A DNA stretch of 42,826 nt. It comes from Clostridia bacterium UC5.1-1E11. Lineage in GTDB: Bacteria; Bacillota; Clostridia; Oscillospirales; Acutalibacteraceae. Below the pieces are notes generated by a model. The model was not told the DNA's origin, did no database searches, and saw nothing but the letters and a program-made list of their open reading frames with translations. Below, piece after piece: positions 25,792-36,888 of the stretch (position 1 is its first letter; every line of letters starts with the position of its first letter). Position numbers and translations under genes: made by a program. Where the stretch lies: NCBI GenBank assembly GCA_001305115.1, contig BCAA01000018.1:1-42826 (forward strand), read 5' to 3'.

Positions 25792-26205
25792 TCATTCGTA
25801 TGGGTGGTTTCTCAAAATTTTTTTGAAAATTTTTCTGACCGCTTCAATGGAGCCTTGCACCGAACTCTTGGAGCAGCCGCACAGGGCAGCGATCTCCGAA
25901 AAACTCAGCCCGTCCAGGGCATAGAGCAGGAACCGGCGGCGCTGGGTCTCGGTGCAGGTGTCCAGGACGGCCATCAGCTCGCCCAGCGTTTCCATGCGGC
26001 AAAGGTAGTCCTCCGGCGTTTCGCCGTAGATACCCACGCCCTCGGTGGCAACTATGTACTCGTCAAACTCCCGGCCATCCCAGTGCCGCCGCTGCTCATG
26101 GGACAGGTTCTCGGTTTTGTGGTCGGCCCGGTCAAGAAATTCATAGACTTCCAGTGTGACCTCCACGGCCACAGCTTGTCCGTTGTAATGGATGGTGACT
26201 TCCAT
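25792..26205 (-). CDS. Sigma-70 region 4-like regulator, copy 1 of the tandem set
   Basis: A 137-residue protein, MEVTIHYNGQAVAVEVTLEV, a divergent version of the same N-terminal domain, with TPEDYLCRMETLGELM and the helix-turn-helix TETQRRRFLLYALDGLSFSE-IAALCGCSKSS. GGAAAGGCAG precedes the ATG. It is the first gene of the cluster, about 390 bp downstream of a promoter with response-regulator-type boxes. Confidence 0.75.
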   Translation of the reverse strand: MEVTIHYNGQAVAVEVTLEVYEFLDRADHKTENLSHEQRRHWDGREFDEYIVATEGVGIYGETPEDYLCRMETLGELMAVLDTCTETQRRRFLLYALDGLSFSEIAALCGCSKSSVQGSIEAVRKIFKKILRNHPYE

Positions 26206-26766
26206 CTGCCTTTCCTCCGTTCAGATTTTTTGCGGGAAAATCTGAACGGGGCGGCGGGGAGCGGGCACCGGGGACAGGGTTCGGGCCATGTTGCCCCGAT
26301 GTTCCGGCCCCACAGATATGAAAAAGCGCCCGGACAGCAGAAAGCTATTCGAGCGCAAAAAATACGGTATTCAGTTACATTGTGACAATTTTCGCACCGG
26401 CTGCCAGACGGGGCCGGTTCGGTGGCTGGGCTTTTTTGACAAGTTAGGCGGATGAACGAGAAAAAGAAACACGGCGATACCTCCATGATACCGCCGTTCC
26501 AGATGTTATGGGCGCGTTAAGCAGCCTGCCTTTCGGCGGTTTTTTCTTTTCTGCCGCCGGGCAGTACAGTTTTTTCTTCAATTTCTTATATTTTAACTTG
26601 TAATCCTCACAAAATCCTCACAGCATAACAGCGTTTCGACATAATAACAAGCTGAAATCTCGCAAGTTTGTGACAATTAGAAAACCGAAGGCAGAATGCC
26701 CCCGGTTTTCTAATGGATTCAGTCGCTTATTTAGATGTCCTTATTCAGCTACTATGCCGGACAAAC
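26206..26766. promoter_or_regulatory. Non-coding region between the ABC cargo and the sigma-like cluster
   Basis: No gene is supported; an open frame at 26052-26486 (MEVSPCFFFSFIRLTC) has odd composition and overlaps real genes. A palindrome CGGCG-TA-C...G-TA-CGCCG at about 26473-26497 followed on minus by a T-rich stretch may be a terminator. The boxed promoter is at 26590-26622. Confidence 0.45.
26590..26622 (-). promoter_or_regulatory. Promoter with 11-bp direct repeats, candidate response-regulator target
   Basis: On the minus strand TGTGAGGATT occurs twice, exactly 11 bp apart (26613-26622 and 26602-26611). A -10-like TAAAAT starts 16 bases after the start of the second box. The same box pair and spacing stand ahead of the response regulator gene at 31884-31904. 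It reads toward the sigma-like/mobilization cluster. Confidence 0.55.
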
Positions 26767-29340
26767 TCAATTTTGATGGAGCCTTTCAATAATGCTGCTT
26801 TTGGCAAATTGCCGGTAAAGAATTGTCGGAATAATTACCGTCAAGCAGATAAGAAACGGATAAACAATCAACATCGGCCAAATTACAAAGTGATAAGTGA
26901 AGAACCAGAAACTACTTGCTATCGCCTGCACAATGATTAGAGAGAACAGCACCCCAACGATCAACGAGGCTATAATTGTTCCCACAGCATAATACAAGCC
27001 CTCATAGGACAACATCCGTTTGAGCTGTCTGCCTGTCATGCCAATACTTTGGAGCATAGCAAATTCTTTTTGCCGCGTAATAATGCTTGTCAATACCGAG
27101 TTGATGAAATTAACTATACCGATCAGACCAATAATAACACTTAAAGCACCGCCGATTGTAATAATAAGGGATGTCATGCTATTAAAAGACTGAACATAGG
27201 TTTCTTTCGATTCATAGTCCATACTCGGCTCAATATTTTCCACATAGTTGCTTAAAAAGCTGTTCATATCGCTGTTCGTCCCGTCCTTAACATTGAACGG
27301 AAAACTTACCAAACGGGGATTGATGCAGAGCGGCTTAAACTGTTCTGCGGGCAAATAAAAACGTGCCGCACCTGTATTTCGTTCTGTATCAGTATTTTCA
27401 TTGATGAGAACTTTTGCCATAACAGTGAGGTCAAAGCTGTTATCCAGTGTACCGACTAATCCGTTCATCTTCCAGTGATGAAAAGTGATCGTATCTCCAA
27501 CATGGATAGATGGGTTGTCAATAACGTTTCCATTATCATCCATTGTTAATGCGTAGAGCGTATATTTTCCTGTTCTAAGAGCCTCCCAATCAATTTCCCC
27601 CTCGATTATATCCATCGAGTTTAGAAGAAAATCGTCTGCCCCATACAGGGCAATAAGCGGATTTCCATCCTTGTCCTTGTTGTAATTTGTAACGGCATCT
27701 GTTTCAGCAGAAAAAATGTCTTCTGCCACCTGGCTGGAATATAGTCTGCCGCCATCCTCATAGGCGTTTTGCTGCTGAACGGCATCAATAAAGGTTTCGG
27801 ACAAGTATGTTTCGCTGCGGGCGAAATTGTAGTTGAAATAATCCGCAGAAGAAATGATAAAATCTTTGTTTAAGAACTTCTCAACATACTTATCAATATC
27901 AAAACCGCTGGATAAAGTGAATACTGTATTGAACAGCACCAAACTCAATGTCATGGACACGATTACAAGGACTGTCCGTTTTCGATTCCGTCCCAAATTT
28001 GCCAGGGCCATCCGATGGATTTTTGCGCCGCCAGTTGATTTTTTTGTAGCCAGACGTTTCTTTGTTTGAAATGCACCTGCGTCATTTTCCGTGTAGCGGA
28101 TAGCCTCAATCGGTGAGATTGCGCCTGCAATCTTAGCCGGTTTTCGTACACTGATATAAACAGTAACAAAAGCAAAGATAGCCGAGCCAATGAATATCAG
28201 TGGATTTACTGTCACAACAACGCCAGCTTCAGAAGTATAAGTTGTGCCGTTCATCAGAGCCGGAACTAAAGCGCGGCCAATGAGAAAGCCAATAATCAGG
28301 CCAATGGGGATACCTACCGCTGACAGAAGTATGGCCTGTTTGTTAATAATCTTTTTGATCTGCCGCCTTGTAGTTCCCAATGTTTTAAGCTGCCCGTAGG
28401 ACTGAATATCTTGAATAACAGAGATTTGAAAAATATTGTAGATAATCAAATAGCCTGTTGCCATAATCGCGAGTATTCCCACAATTCCGGCAATAAACAA
28501 TGCGGAATTTTCGCTCACTGGGCTGCTTTGATAAGCTGGGCTGACACGGGCAATAATATAGTTTTCGTCTGTGGGCTGTCCTCCAAGTGTATCACAGGTA
28601 TAGCCGGTTTCCATGAGAAGCTGTTGCAGTTTTTCTTCCACGGAGCCGCCGCTGCGGAACATAATATAGGCTGTTACAACGCCGGAGTAATCATTATCCA
28701 CCGGATAGGTATAGGTAAGCAAGTCGGCATGGTTATCTATAAAGGCTTTCGACACGATAATGCGCCCGATATTACTTAGGCTGTCTGTCTCCCAAAATCC
28801 ACATAGAGTAAAATCAGTTGTGTACTCCTTACCCTTGATTTCATAATCCAGCGTGACTGTCGCACCGATTTCAGCCGGAACACCCAATGCCTCTAATGTT
28901 TTTGTGTCGGCTATAATCTCATTTTCAGCTTCGGGGCGGTGGCCTACTGTTGGCTCATACCTGGCAAATTCCAGAGCTGTATCATCCATATACCACATAT
29001 CGGAGCGCCATTTCGCAAGCCCTGGATTGTTAAGACGATAAGAAACTGCCTTTGAATAGGCAACTCGGTCAATCAATTCGTTGCCTTTTACATCATTAAA
29101 AACTTCGTCACTGATGTAGTTGAGAACAGCTTGACCATCCCCGCCCGCCTTTCGGATATTCTGGTCTTGTACTGTATCAATTAAGCCGGAACCCAGTGTG
29201 AAGATAGTTGTAAACAAGACGGTTGTAAGAACAATGGCAACAATAGCAATGATATTCCTGCTTTTGCTGGCCTTAAAGTACCGCCTGGCTAATTTCTTAA
29301 TAATGGGTCTGTTATTATTGCCAAATAAAATATCGTTCAT
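26767..29340 (-). CDS. ABC transporter permease with two FtsX-like domains
   Basis: About 857 residues from the ATG at 29340 (MNDILFGNNNRPIIKKLARR), with GAGGGGGTG upstream. Predicted topology: one span (NIIAIVAIVLTTVLFTTIF), a large outside domain, three spans (ALFIAGIVGILAIMATGYL and following), a fifth span (TVLVIVSMTLSLVLF), a second large outside domain, and three final spans. This is a doubled FtsX/MacB arrangement. With the ATPase at 29354-30019 it forms an exporter or an antimicrobial-peptide resistance pump; its length and two outside domains differ from BceB (one such domain). Substrate unknown. Confidence 0.88.
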   Translation of the reverse strand: MNDILFGNNNRPIIKKLARRYFKASKSRNIIAIVAIVLTTVLFTTIFTLGSGLIDTVQDQNIRKAGGDGQAVLNYISDEVFNDVKGNELIDRVAYSKAVSYRLNNPGLAKWRSDMWYMDDTALEFARYEPTVGHRPEAENEIIADTKTLEALGVPAEIGATVTLDYEIKGKEYTTDFTLCGFWETDSLSNIGRIIVSKAFIDNHADLLTYTYPVDNDYSGVVTAYIMFRSGGSVEEKLQQLLMETGYTCDTLGGQPTDENYIIARVSPAYQSSPVSENSALFIAGIVGILAIMATGYLIIYNIFQISVIQDIQSYGQLKTLGTTRRQIKKIINKQAILLSAVGIPIGLIIGFLIGRALVPALMNGTTYTSEAGVVVTVNPLIFIGSAIFAFVTVYISVRKPAKIAGAISPIEAIRYTENDAGAFQTKKRLATKKSTGGAKIHRMALANLGRNRKRTVLVIVSMTLSLVLFNTVFTLSSGFDIDKYVEKFLNKDFIISSADYFNYNFARSETYLSETFIDAVQQQNAYEDGGRLYSSQVAEDIFSAETDAVTNYNKDKDGNPLIALYGADDFLLNSMDIIEGEIDWEALRTGKYTLYALTMDDNGNVIDNPSIHVGDTITFHHWKMNGLVGTLDNSFDLTVMAKVLINENTDTERNTGAARFYLPAEQFKPLCINPRLVSFPFNVKDGTNSDMNSFLSNYVENIEPSMDYESKETYVQSFNSMTSLIITIGGALSVIIGLIGIVNFINSVLTSIITRQKEFAMLQSIGMTGRQLKRMLSYEGLYYAVGTIIASLIVGVLFSLIIVQAIASSFWFFTYHFVIWPMLIVYPFLICLTVIIPTILYRQFAKSSIIERLHQN

Positions 29341-29353
29341 TCTCAACACCCCC

Positions 29354-30019
29354 TCATTCAGAAATTTTCCCATCCTCAATACGGATAATCCGATCTGCAA
29401 GCTGGGCGATCTCGTTGTTATGGGTAATCATCACAAGGGTCTGGTGAAATTGCTGGCTGCTTACTTTCAGCAGGCCGAGGACATCGCTGCTCGTCCGGCT
29501 GTCGAGGTTGCCCGTCGGTTCGTCTGCCAGTACAATCGCCGGTTTCGATACCAGAGCGCGGGCAATAGCGACGCGTTGCTGCTGGCCGCCGGAAAGATTG
29601 TTCGGCATATTGTTCAGCTTATCTTCCAAACCCAGCATACGAACAACTTCCTGCATATATTTTTTGTCTACCTGATCGCCGTCCAGTTCCACAGGTAAGA
29701 CGATGTTCTCGTAAACATTGAGAACGGGGACAAGGTTGTAATTCTGAAAGATAAAGCCGATTTTGCGCCTGCGGAAAATGGTAAGCTGCTCGTCTTTCAG
29801 CGTAGACAAGTCTTTGCCATCCACAATGACTTTGCCGGAAGTGGGAACGTCCAGACCGCCGATCATATTCAGCAGCGTGGATTTTCCGCTGCCGGATGTG
29901 CCGACGATAGCGACAAATTCCCCGTGTTCTACCGAGAGAGAAACGCCGTCCAGAGCCTTTGTAATGTTCGGTTCGTCCCCATAGTATTTTTTCAAATCTG
30001 TTGTCTGTAAAATAGGCAT
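29354..30019 (-). CDS. ABC transporter ATP-binding protein (LolD/MacB/BceA type)
   Basis: About 221 residues from [20 protein letters not shown] at 30019, with AGGTGG upstream. Walker A is [12 protein letters not shown], the signature [16 protein letters not shown], Walker [14 protein letters not shown], and the switch His ITHNNEIAQ. It energises the FtsX-like permease encoded 13 bases downstream. The longer frame upstream overlaps the operator region and is not translated. Expression is probably controlled by the adjacent two-component system. Confidence 0.92.
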   Translation of the reverse strand: MPILQTTDLKKYYGDEPNITKALDGVSLSVEHGEFVAIVGTSGSGKSTLLNMIGGLDVPTSGKVIVDGKDLSTLKDEQLTIFRRRKIGFIFQNYNLVPVLNVYENIVLPVELDGDQVDKKYMQEVVRMLGLEDKLNNMPNNLSGGQQQRVAIARALVSKPAIVLADEPTGNLDSRTSSDVLGLLKVSSQQFHQTLVMITHNNEIAQLADRIIRIEDGKISE

Positions 30020-30072
30020 AAGTTCTACCACCTTTCTTTTTGATGGTTCCATTGTAAAGGGAAAACCTCGCA

Positions 30073-30143
30073 GAAATGTCACGACGGTTCTTAAATTTTC
30101 CCTTAAAACGCCTTGAAATGTCACAATCCTGTGACATTTCAAG
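30073..30143. promoter_or_regulatory. Operator region upstream of the ABC transporter genes
   Basis: A perfect palindrome CTTGAAATGTCACA-ATCC-TGTGACATTTCAAG (30112-30143) overlaps the histidine kinase stop codon. A third GAAATGTCAC half-site is at 30073-30082. The half-site matches the TGTGACATTT box found ahead of the response regulator gene. A weak -10 (TACAAT) follows near 30052-30057. Confidence 0.65.
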
Positions 30144-31169
30144 AATGGGGCAGGAACACCGAAAAGGTGGAGCTAGAGCCAACTTCCGAGGCAACGCGGA
30201 TAAAGCCCCCTTGCCGGGTGATAATCTCACGTGCAAGATACAGGCCGATCCCAATGCCGGGGGCGTCATGTACCCTGTCCTCACGGTAGAACCGCTTGAA
30301 AATCGTCCCTTGATGTTGTTCTGGAATACCAATGCCCGTATCAGAAATATCAATCTTCACATACATTTCCCAGCACACCACAGCTACATGGATTTTCCCG
30401 CCCTCTGCCGTGTACTTCACCGCATTATCCAGAATGTTGAACAGGGCTTCGGTTGTCCATTTCCGATCATGGGCCGCAGTTACCGTTTCCGGGCAATCCA
30501 CCGTGACCGCAATCTTTTTCTGCTCTGCGTTCAGCAGAATACCACCCAACGCCGCAGCGAGAGTATCATAGATAGCCTGCGGCTTCGGCTCCAAAGCAAT
30601 CACCCCGGCTTCCAGCGTGATGTTTTAATCATTGCCTGCATGAGAAAATCCAGTTTGTCTAACTGGCTGTCCATTGCCAGAAGAAATTCTTTCTGTTTTT
30701 CCGGTGATACAGTTTGCTCCAACAAAGTGGCGTCCAGCATTTTCAGGTTTGCAATCGGCGTTTTGACCTGATGGGAGATGTCCGAAATCAATTCCTGCAA
30801 GTCGGCCCGTTCCTTTGCAATACTGCTTTTGCTTTCCCGCAGCACTTCGTAGAGCCGGGAAAGCCGGTGCTGGATTTTATAAAACAGGTTTTCTTCCTCT
30901 GTGTATTGCGGCGGGGCCTGATCTGCTGACATCATATCATCAAGCAGCTTGCACAAGGCGTCTGAAAAAAGCGTCAATTTCCGGCGCACAAAGGCCAGAA
31001 AAGCAACCATGCACCCGGCAACGAAAACCGCATAGAGTAACCCGCAGCATAGCGCCAATACGTTCTGTGTCAAAAAGTATATGGTAACTGGCATAACGAT
31101 TGAAAGCAGGAAAAAGGCTGCACACACGACCATGCACACTTTATTGATAGAGAGTTTTTCCGTCCTCAT
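30139..31169 (-). CDS. Sensor histidine kinase, frameshifted
   Basis: The expected protein has about 343 residues. Two N-terminal spans (VCMVVCAAFFLLSIVMPVTI and ALCCGLLYAVFVAGCMVAF) leave only a few outside residues, as in intramembrane-sensing, BceS-like kinases. The phospho-acceptor is H133 in ISDISHQVKTPIAN; the ATPase domain has NILDNAVKYT, ISDTGIGIP and GIGIGLYLAREI. The frame breaks near 30615: as read it ends KTSRWKPG, while one extra C gives KTSRLEAGVIALEPK and joins the downstream frame. The ATG overlaps the response regulator stop (ATGA). Confidence 0.88.
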
Positions 31170-31849
31170 TTGTTACCGCCCCCAATCCACATATAGCCCA
31201 TGCCGTAGACGGTTTTGATATAGGCATGATCTGGATTTTCAATTTTGTTTCGTACGCGGCTGATTGTGGAAGTCAGCGCGTGTTCATCCACAAAATTCCC
31301 GTCAATATCCCACAGCTTTTCCAATAGCACCTGCCGGGTCAAAACGACCTGCGGATTTTTCGTCAGCACTTTCAAAAGCCGATATTCCATCGGGGTAAAT
31401 GAAATGCCCTCCCCGTTGAGCGTTGCGGTCATTTCTGTAAAGTTGATAAACAGGTTGCCGTCATTGTAGAAGTCACCGCCAGAGTGTTTCCTAATCCGGG
31501 CCAGAAGCGCAGACACTTTTTTCTGAAACACACTCATGGGAAAAGGCTTTGTCACATAATCATCCGCCCCCAGCTCATAACCTTTGAGCATATCGCTTTC
31601 CATATCGTTTGCCGTCAGGAAGATTACAGCAGTATCCGGGTGGCTTTCCTTAATGTCCCGGCAAAAATCAAATCCATTGCCGTCCGGCAGGTTGATGTCA
31701 AGGACAATCAAATCATACTCTTGTTTTCTGCAAAACCGTTCGGCAACGCTTTTCGTCAGGGCAGCATCGACATCATAACCAGCGGCAGACAGGTTATAGC
31801 AAAGGGTATTATTCAAAAGGCGGTCATCCTCAACCACTAATATTTTCAC
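31166..31849 (-). CDS. OmpR-family response regulator
   Basis: About 227 residues from GTG at 31849 (VKILVVEDDRLLNNTLCYNL), after AAGGATGTGA. The receiver has the acidic pair EDD, the phospho-acceptor Asp in LIVLDINLPDGNG (about residue 51), T/K residues in FLTAND and YVTKPF; the C-terminal winged helix has MEYRLLKVLTKNPQVVLTRQ and RVRNKIENPDHAYIKTVYGM. It is paired with the downstream kinase. It probably binds TGTGA-type boxes ahead of its own gene, the ABC genes and the sigma-like cluster. Confidence 0.9.
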   Translation of the reverse strand: MKILVVEDDRLLNNTLCYNLSAAGYDVDAALTKSVAERFCRKQEYDLIVLDINLPDGNGFDFCRDIKESHPDTAVIFLTANDMESDMLKGYELGADDYVTKPFPMSVFQKKVSALLARIRKHSGGDFYNDGNLFINFTEMTATLNGEGISFTPMEYRLLKVLTKNPQVVLTRQVLLEKLWDIDGNFVDEHALTSTISRVRNKIENPDHAYIKTVYGMGYMWIGGGNK

Positions 31850-31869
31850 GCGCTCACATCCTTTTCTTT

Positions 31870-31904
31870 GTAGTGTACCAATCAAATGTCACAGAAACCT
31901 CACA
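31870..31904 (-). promoter_or_regulatory. Response-regulator-type promoter of the two-component genes
   Basis: On the minus strand TGTGAGGTTT (31895-31904) and TGTGACATTT (31884-31893) stand 11 bp apart. TACACT, a possible -10, begins 16 bases after the start of the second box, the same spacing as at 26590-26622. Confidence 0.5.
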
Positions 31905-31969
31905 GGAAAGCAAGTTCCTTAAAAATATTTTATCTCATATCAGGGATAGCAACAAGCAATACGGTTTAA

Positions 31970-32003
31970 TTAAGGGTGCGGAGAATATTCCCCGCACCCT
32001 TAA
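31970..32003. terminator. Bidirectional hairpin after TnpV
   Basis: TTAAGGGTGCGGAGAAT pairs with ATTCCCCGCACCCTTAA with one mismatch, directly after the TnpV stop codon. It separates recombinase/TnpV transcripts from the cargo. Confidence 0.75.
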
Positions 32004-32363
32004 TCACTCCATGATAATTTCTGTAATGACTGTTTCTTCCACCTGTGCTTTCAGTGTGTTCATCAGCCCTACCCAGCGCATGGGGTCACGGGCTTTCAGT
32101 TCCTCGGTGACGCCCGCCGCCTCCATCATCCGGGGCAGCATGGCGTTCATCCGCTCCCGCGCCGCCCGGTCAATCTCCAACAGGTGAGGGTACAGTTTTT
32201 CGCTTAAAATCAAGCTGCTGTAAAGGCCGGGCCGGTGTTCCTTCAGGTAGCGTTGCCGCATACGGCCATACTTGCCGATGGGGGCCTCCGGCTGCTCGGA
32301 AAGTTTCAGATCGGGGATGTAGTAATCTCCGCAGCGGGTGTAAGTCAATTCGCTCATGTTCAT
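32004..32363 (-). CDS. tnpV: TnpV family protein (element C)
   Basis: A 119-residue protein with the family motif DYYIPDLKLSEQPEAPIGKY and the C-terminal VTEELKARDPMRWVGLMNTL. It matches the element A protein at 8251-8628. It follows the recombinase by 17 bases and has AAAGGAG upstream, so both are co-expressed. Function unknown. Confidence 0.85.
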   Translation of the reverse strand: MNMSELTYTRCGDYYIPDLKLSEQPEAPIGKYGRMRQRYLKEHRPGLYSSLILSEKLYPHLLEIDRAARERMNAMLPRMMEAAGVTEELKARDPMRWVGLMNTLKAQVEETVITEIIME

Positions 32364-32380
32364 TCTCCTTTGCGTGATGG

Positions 32381-34334
<1,954 letters not shown>

Positions 34335-34348
<14 letters not shown>

Positions 34349-35309
34349 CATCTCCCGCCGCCAATTTATATTTTCGGTACTGCTTCACCGCGAAATGGTC
34401 GGGGTCGCGTTCTTCCAAGTCGGCAAACAGCAAATCGACGGGGCTTTGATATTCCTCGTCGTCCTCGCGGGCTTCGCTGGCGTTGATAAGTTCCAACAGG
34501 GTAATAAAGTTCATTTCCTCGGCGGGGGCTTCGTACCAGATGTAGCCCACCAACGCGCAATACAAAAGCCGTTCTGCCTTTACCCAAAAATCCTCCGCGC
34601 TTTTTTCTCCCTCACCTTTGGTATTCGCTATCAACGTATTTACCAGCTTCAAAATATCTTTCTCGCTGCGGATATACACAAAGGGGTTGTAGTGCATAGA
34701 TTTTTTGAAGTTAATCGTATTCAGTACCTTAATGCGGTAGCCCGCCCGTTGCAGCAGCTTCCCGCACTCAATCAAAACCGTACCTTTCGGGTCGGTTAAG
34801 ACGTAAGAGGAATGAAGCTGCATTAGATTAGGTTTGACAAAAAATCTTGTTTTTCCGCTGCCGCTGCCGCCGATCACGACGACGTTCTTATTTCTCGCGT
34901 ACTTCGGCTGCTTCGGGCGGCTGTTCATGGTAAGCCGTTCCGTCTGCGTCAAAATGATGTTGTTTTGGAAATCCGGGTCTATGTAGGGCTTTATATCTTC
35001 GGCGTTTCCCCATCGGGCAGAGCCGTACTCCGCGCCCTTGCGGTATTTCTTCGCGTTTTTCCCTTTGACATAGACTATCAAGCGGATAATCACCGCACCG
35101 ACAATGCCGACAAGCAAATCCAACGGGTAAACGCTCGGCAAGGCGTTTTCAAAGGCTGCGGAAAATCCTTGTGTGATATTCAGTATCTTTGCAGAAATAT
35201 CCGCGCCGGGGGCAAGCCGCACCGCCTGTCCGACTTTATCAAAGAGATAGACAAAGAACACATAGGGGATATTCGGAAGTATCAGCTTTTTGTAGTTGAT
35301 CTGCTTCAT
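34335..35309 (-). pseudogene. virD4: VirD4/TraG type IV coupling protein, 5' part, cut by element C
   Basis: From ATG at 35309 (MKQINYKKLILPNIPYVFFV) with two N-terminal membrane spans, then EYGSARWGNAEDIKPYI and Walker A VVVIGGSGSGKTRFFVKP. The virD4 sequence ends at LAAG (34354-34357); five codons from element C follow before a stop at 34335. The 3' part is at 18378-19207. The start overlaps the stop of pcfB (ATGA). Together the parts make a normal length coupling protein, so the split is a recent, reversible insertion. Confidence 0.92.
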
Positions 35310-35779
35310 ATCTCGCGCCCCCTGTCCATTTTCTTTACCTTGTCGCGGGCGGCGTTAAGCTGCTTCGCCTTGTCCTTTGCAGCGGCAAGGGCTTTGCGGA
35401 TAGAGGGCTTTTTCTCCCGGTTCAGCTTCTTTGCGGAAAACTCTTGAAACGCTGCGGTCATAACGTCCGCGTCCCGGCCTTTGAAAAACACAAGGTAACG
35501 GGTCTGCTCGCCCTTAACCTTTTTTAGCGAAAAATCTATGTTGTATTTCTTCGCCGTACTCTCAAAGGCTTTAATATTGCTGTCGGTGATCTCGATGTTG
35601 GAAACACCCGCGTTCTGCTTCATAAGCTGCCGCATGGTCTGTTTCCCATGCGCGGGTTTGCTTTTCTGCTCCAAAAACTTTTGGATTGCTTTCTGTAACG
35701 CCTGTTCGGTAAGCCGCGCCGCGCCTTTTCCCACTTTGACGTATAGGGCAATCGTTTTTTGGGTTACTTCCTCCTGCAA
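35306..35779 (-). CDS. pcfB: PcfB family conjugation protein (DUF3801)
   Basis: A 157-residue protein. The N terminus VTQKTIALYVKVGKGAARLT and the middle GVSNIEITDSNIKAFESTAK followed by YNIDFSLKKVKGEQTRYLVF are the PcfB/DUF3801 signature. The C terminus is a lysine-rich helix. In enterococcal pCF10, PcfB links relaxase and coupling protein. It is intact and directly precedes virD4, its normal place in Clostridia conjugation clusters. Confidence 0.88.
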   Translation of the reverse strand: MQEEVTQKTIALYVKVGKGAARLTEQALQKAIQKFLEQKSKPAHGKQTMRQLMKQNAGVSNIEITDSNIKAFESTAKKYNIDFSLKKVKGEQTRYLVFFKGRDADVMTAAFQEFSAKKLNREKKPSIRKALAAAKDKAKQLNAARDKVKKMDRGREI

Positions 35780-35815
35780 GGTATCAACTCCTTTCCCGGT
35801 AAAGTGCGGCTATGC

Positions 35816-36760
35816 TCATTCGCCGCCGTATAAGTCGTGATTGACAAGGGCGGTATAGTAGCTGTCAATGGTACTCGGCGCGTTGAACAGCACCGCTTTT
35901 AGATACTGCTTGATGTTGCGCACTTTGGTTGTGTTCTCCCTCATGCAATCCAAAACAAACTCAATATGGCTGCTGTTCAGCTTCAAAAACTTGGATTTCA
36001 CCAATTCGGCGGGGTAGTCGTCCCCGGCAATACGGATTGTCTTTCGGGCTGTGCAGACGGTTTCCAGCATAAGGTCAACAATCTCGTCCAAACGGTCTTT
36101 GTCAATTTTGCAGTTTTGAATGAGATGGTCGTATTCGATATTGTCCTTGATAATCTCCCTGTAAATCTCTACTGCGCTATTGCTTTTCGCTTCCGTTCTT
36201 TTCCTTTCCGGCGGCGTAGCCGCTTCGCCATGCGCAAAGGGCAAGGGGTTTAGGGAATGGAAAGGAATGGAATCGGTACTTGATAAATCAGTAATTGATT
36301 GTTCTTTACTTAATATATCTTTATTTAATTGCGTTGGATTTTCCAACGTAGGTTTTTCCTGCGTAGGTTTTTCCAACGTTGGATTATCCAATGTTGGATT
36401 TTCCAATGTAGGTAAATCCAATATAGGCGGCTGTCCGCCGCTGGTAGCTGCTTCCGGCTCTCGCGGCTGCGGCTGCTCGTATATGACGTAATCTGCGCCC
36501 CGCAAGCGTCCCTTTTCGTCGCGCTCCCGGCTGCGCACGATATATCCGGCTTTTTCGAGTTCCTTTACCGCTTCGCGGATTGCGTCGATCTTCTCCCGGT
36601 TGATATGGGATAAGCCCGCAAGGGTATAATCCCAATCTTCGGGCAGCGAAAGCATTTGCGACAACAAGCCCTTTGCCTTTAAGGACAATTCCTTGTTTCG
36701 CAAGTGGTGGTTGCTCATAACGGTATATCCCGTATTTCGCTCCACTCTGAAAACTGCCAT
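35816..36760 (-). CDS. RepA_N-like replication initiator with C-terminal DUF6017-type domain (ICE)
   Basis: A 314-residue protein. N-terminal winged helix: MAVFRVERNTGYTVMSNHHL, then LSLKAKGLLSQMLSLPEDWD and AVKELEKAGYIVRSRE. A low-complexity linker of repeated NPTLE units (residues about 112-142) joins it to a C-terminal domain (SAVEIYREIIKDNIEYDHLI, RNIKQYLKAVLFNAPSTIDS). The linker is encoded by 15-bp palindromic repeats that may be the origin. It heads the ICE operon ahead of pcfB and virD4 and probably allows the excised ICE to replicate. Confidence 0.82.
   Translation of the reverse strand: MAVFRVERNTGYTVMSNHHLRNKELSLKAKGLLSQMLSLPEDWDYTLAGLSHINREKIDAIREAVKELEKAGYIVRSRERDEKGRLRGADYVIYEQPQPREPEAATSGGQPPILDLPTLENPTLDNPTLEKPTQEKPTLENPTQLNKDILSKEQSITDLSSTDSIPFHSLNPLPFAHGEAATPPERKRTEAKSNSAVEIYREIIKDNIEYDHLIQNCKIDKDRLDEIVDLMLETVCTARKTIRIAGDDYPAELVKSKFLKLNSSHIEFVLDCMRENTTKVRNIKQYLKAVLFNAPSTIDSYYTALVNHDLYGGE
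36333..36422. repeat. Six tandem 15-bp palindromic repeats inside the ICE initiator gene
   Basis: Units start at 36333, 36348, 36363, 36378, 36393 and 36408, with consensus GTWGGWTTTTCCAAY. The first unit, GTTGGATTTTCCAAC, is almost a perfect palindrome. They encode the repeat (E/D)NPTL. In RepA_N plasmids the origin iterons lie inside the rep gene, so these are candidate iterons. Confidence 0.65.
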
Positions 36761-36888
36761 ATTTCCTCACTTCCTCTCTTGGTATGCGTGGACAATTAGA
36801 AAGCCGTTTTCGGCTGTTTTGGTATTGCAATATGCCCTTTGCCGTTTTCGCGTCTGCAAAGCCGCATGGCACAAGGGCTTTTGCCCGT

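Noticed and set aside
26052..26486. 144-residue ORF MEVSPCFFFSFIRLTC on the minus strand
   Set aside because: It overlaps the sigma-like gene in another frame, has odd composition, and its start lies within a hairpin; not supported as a gene.
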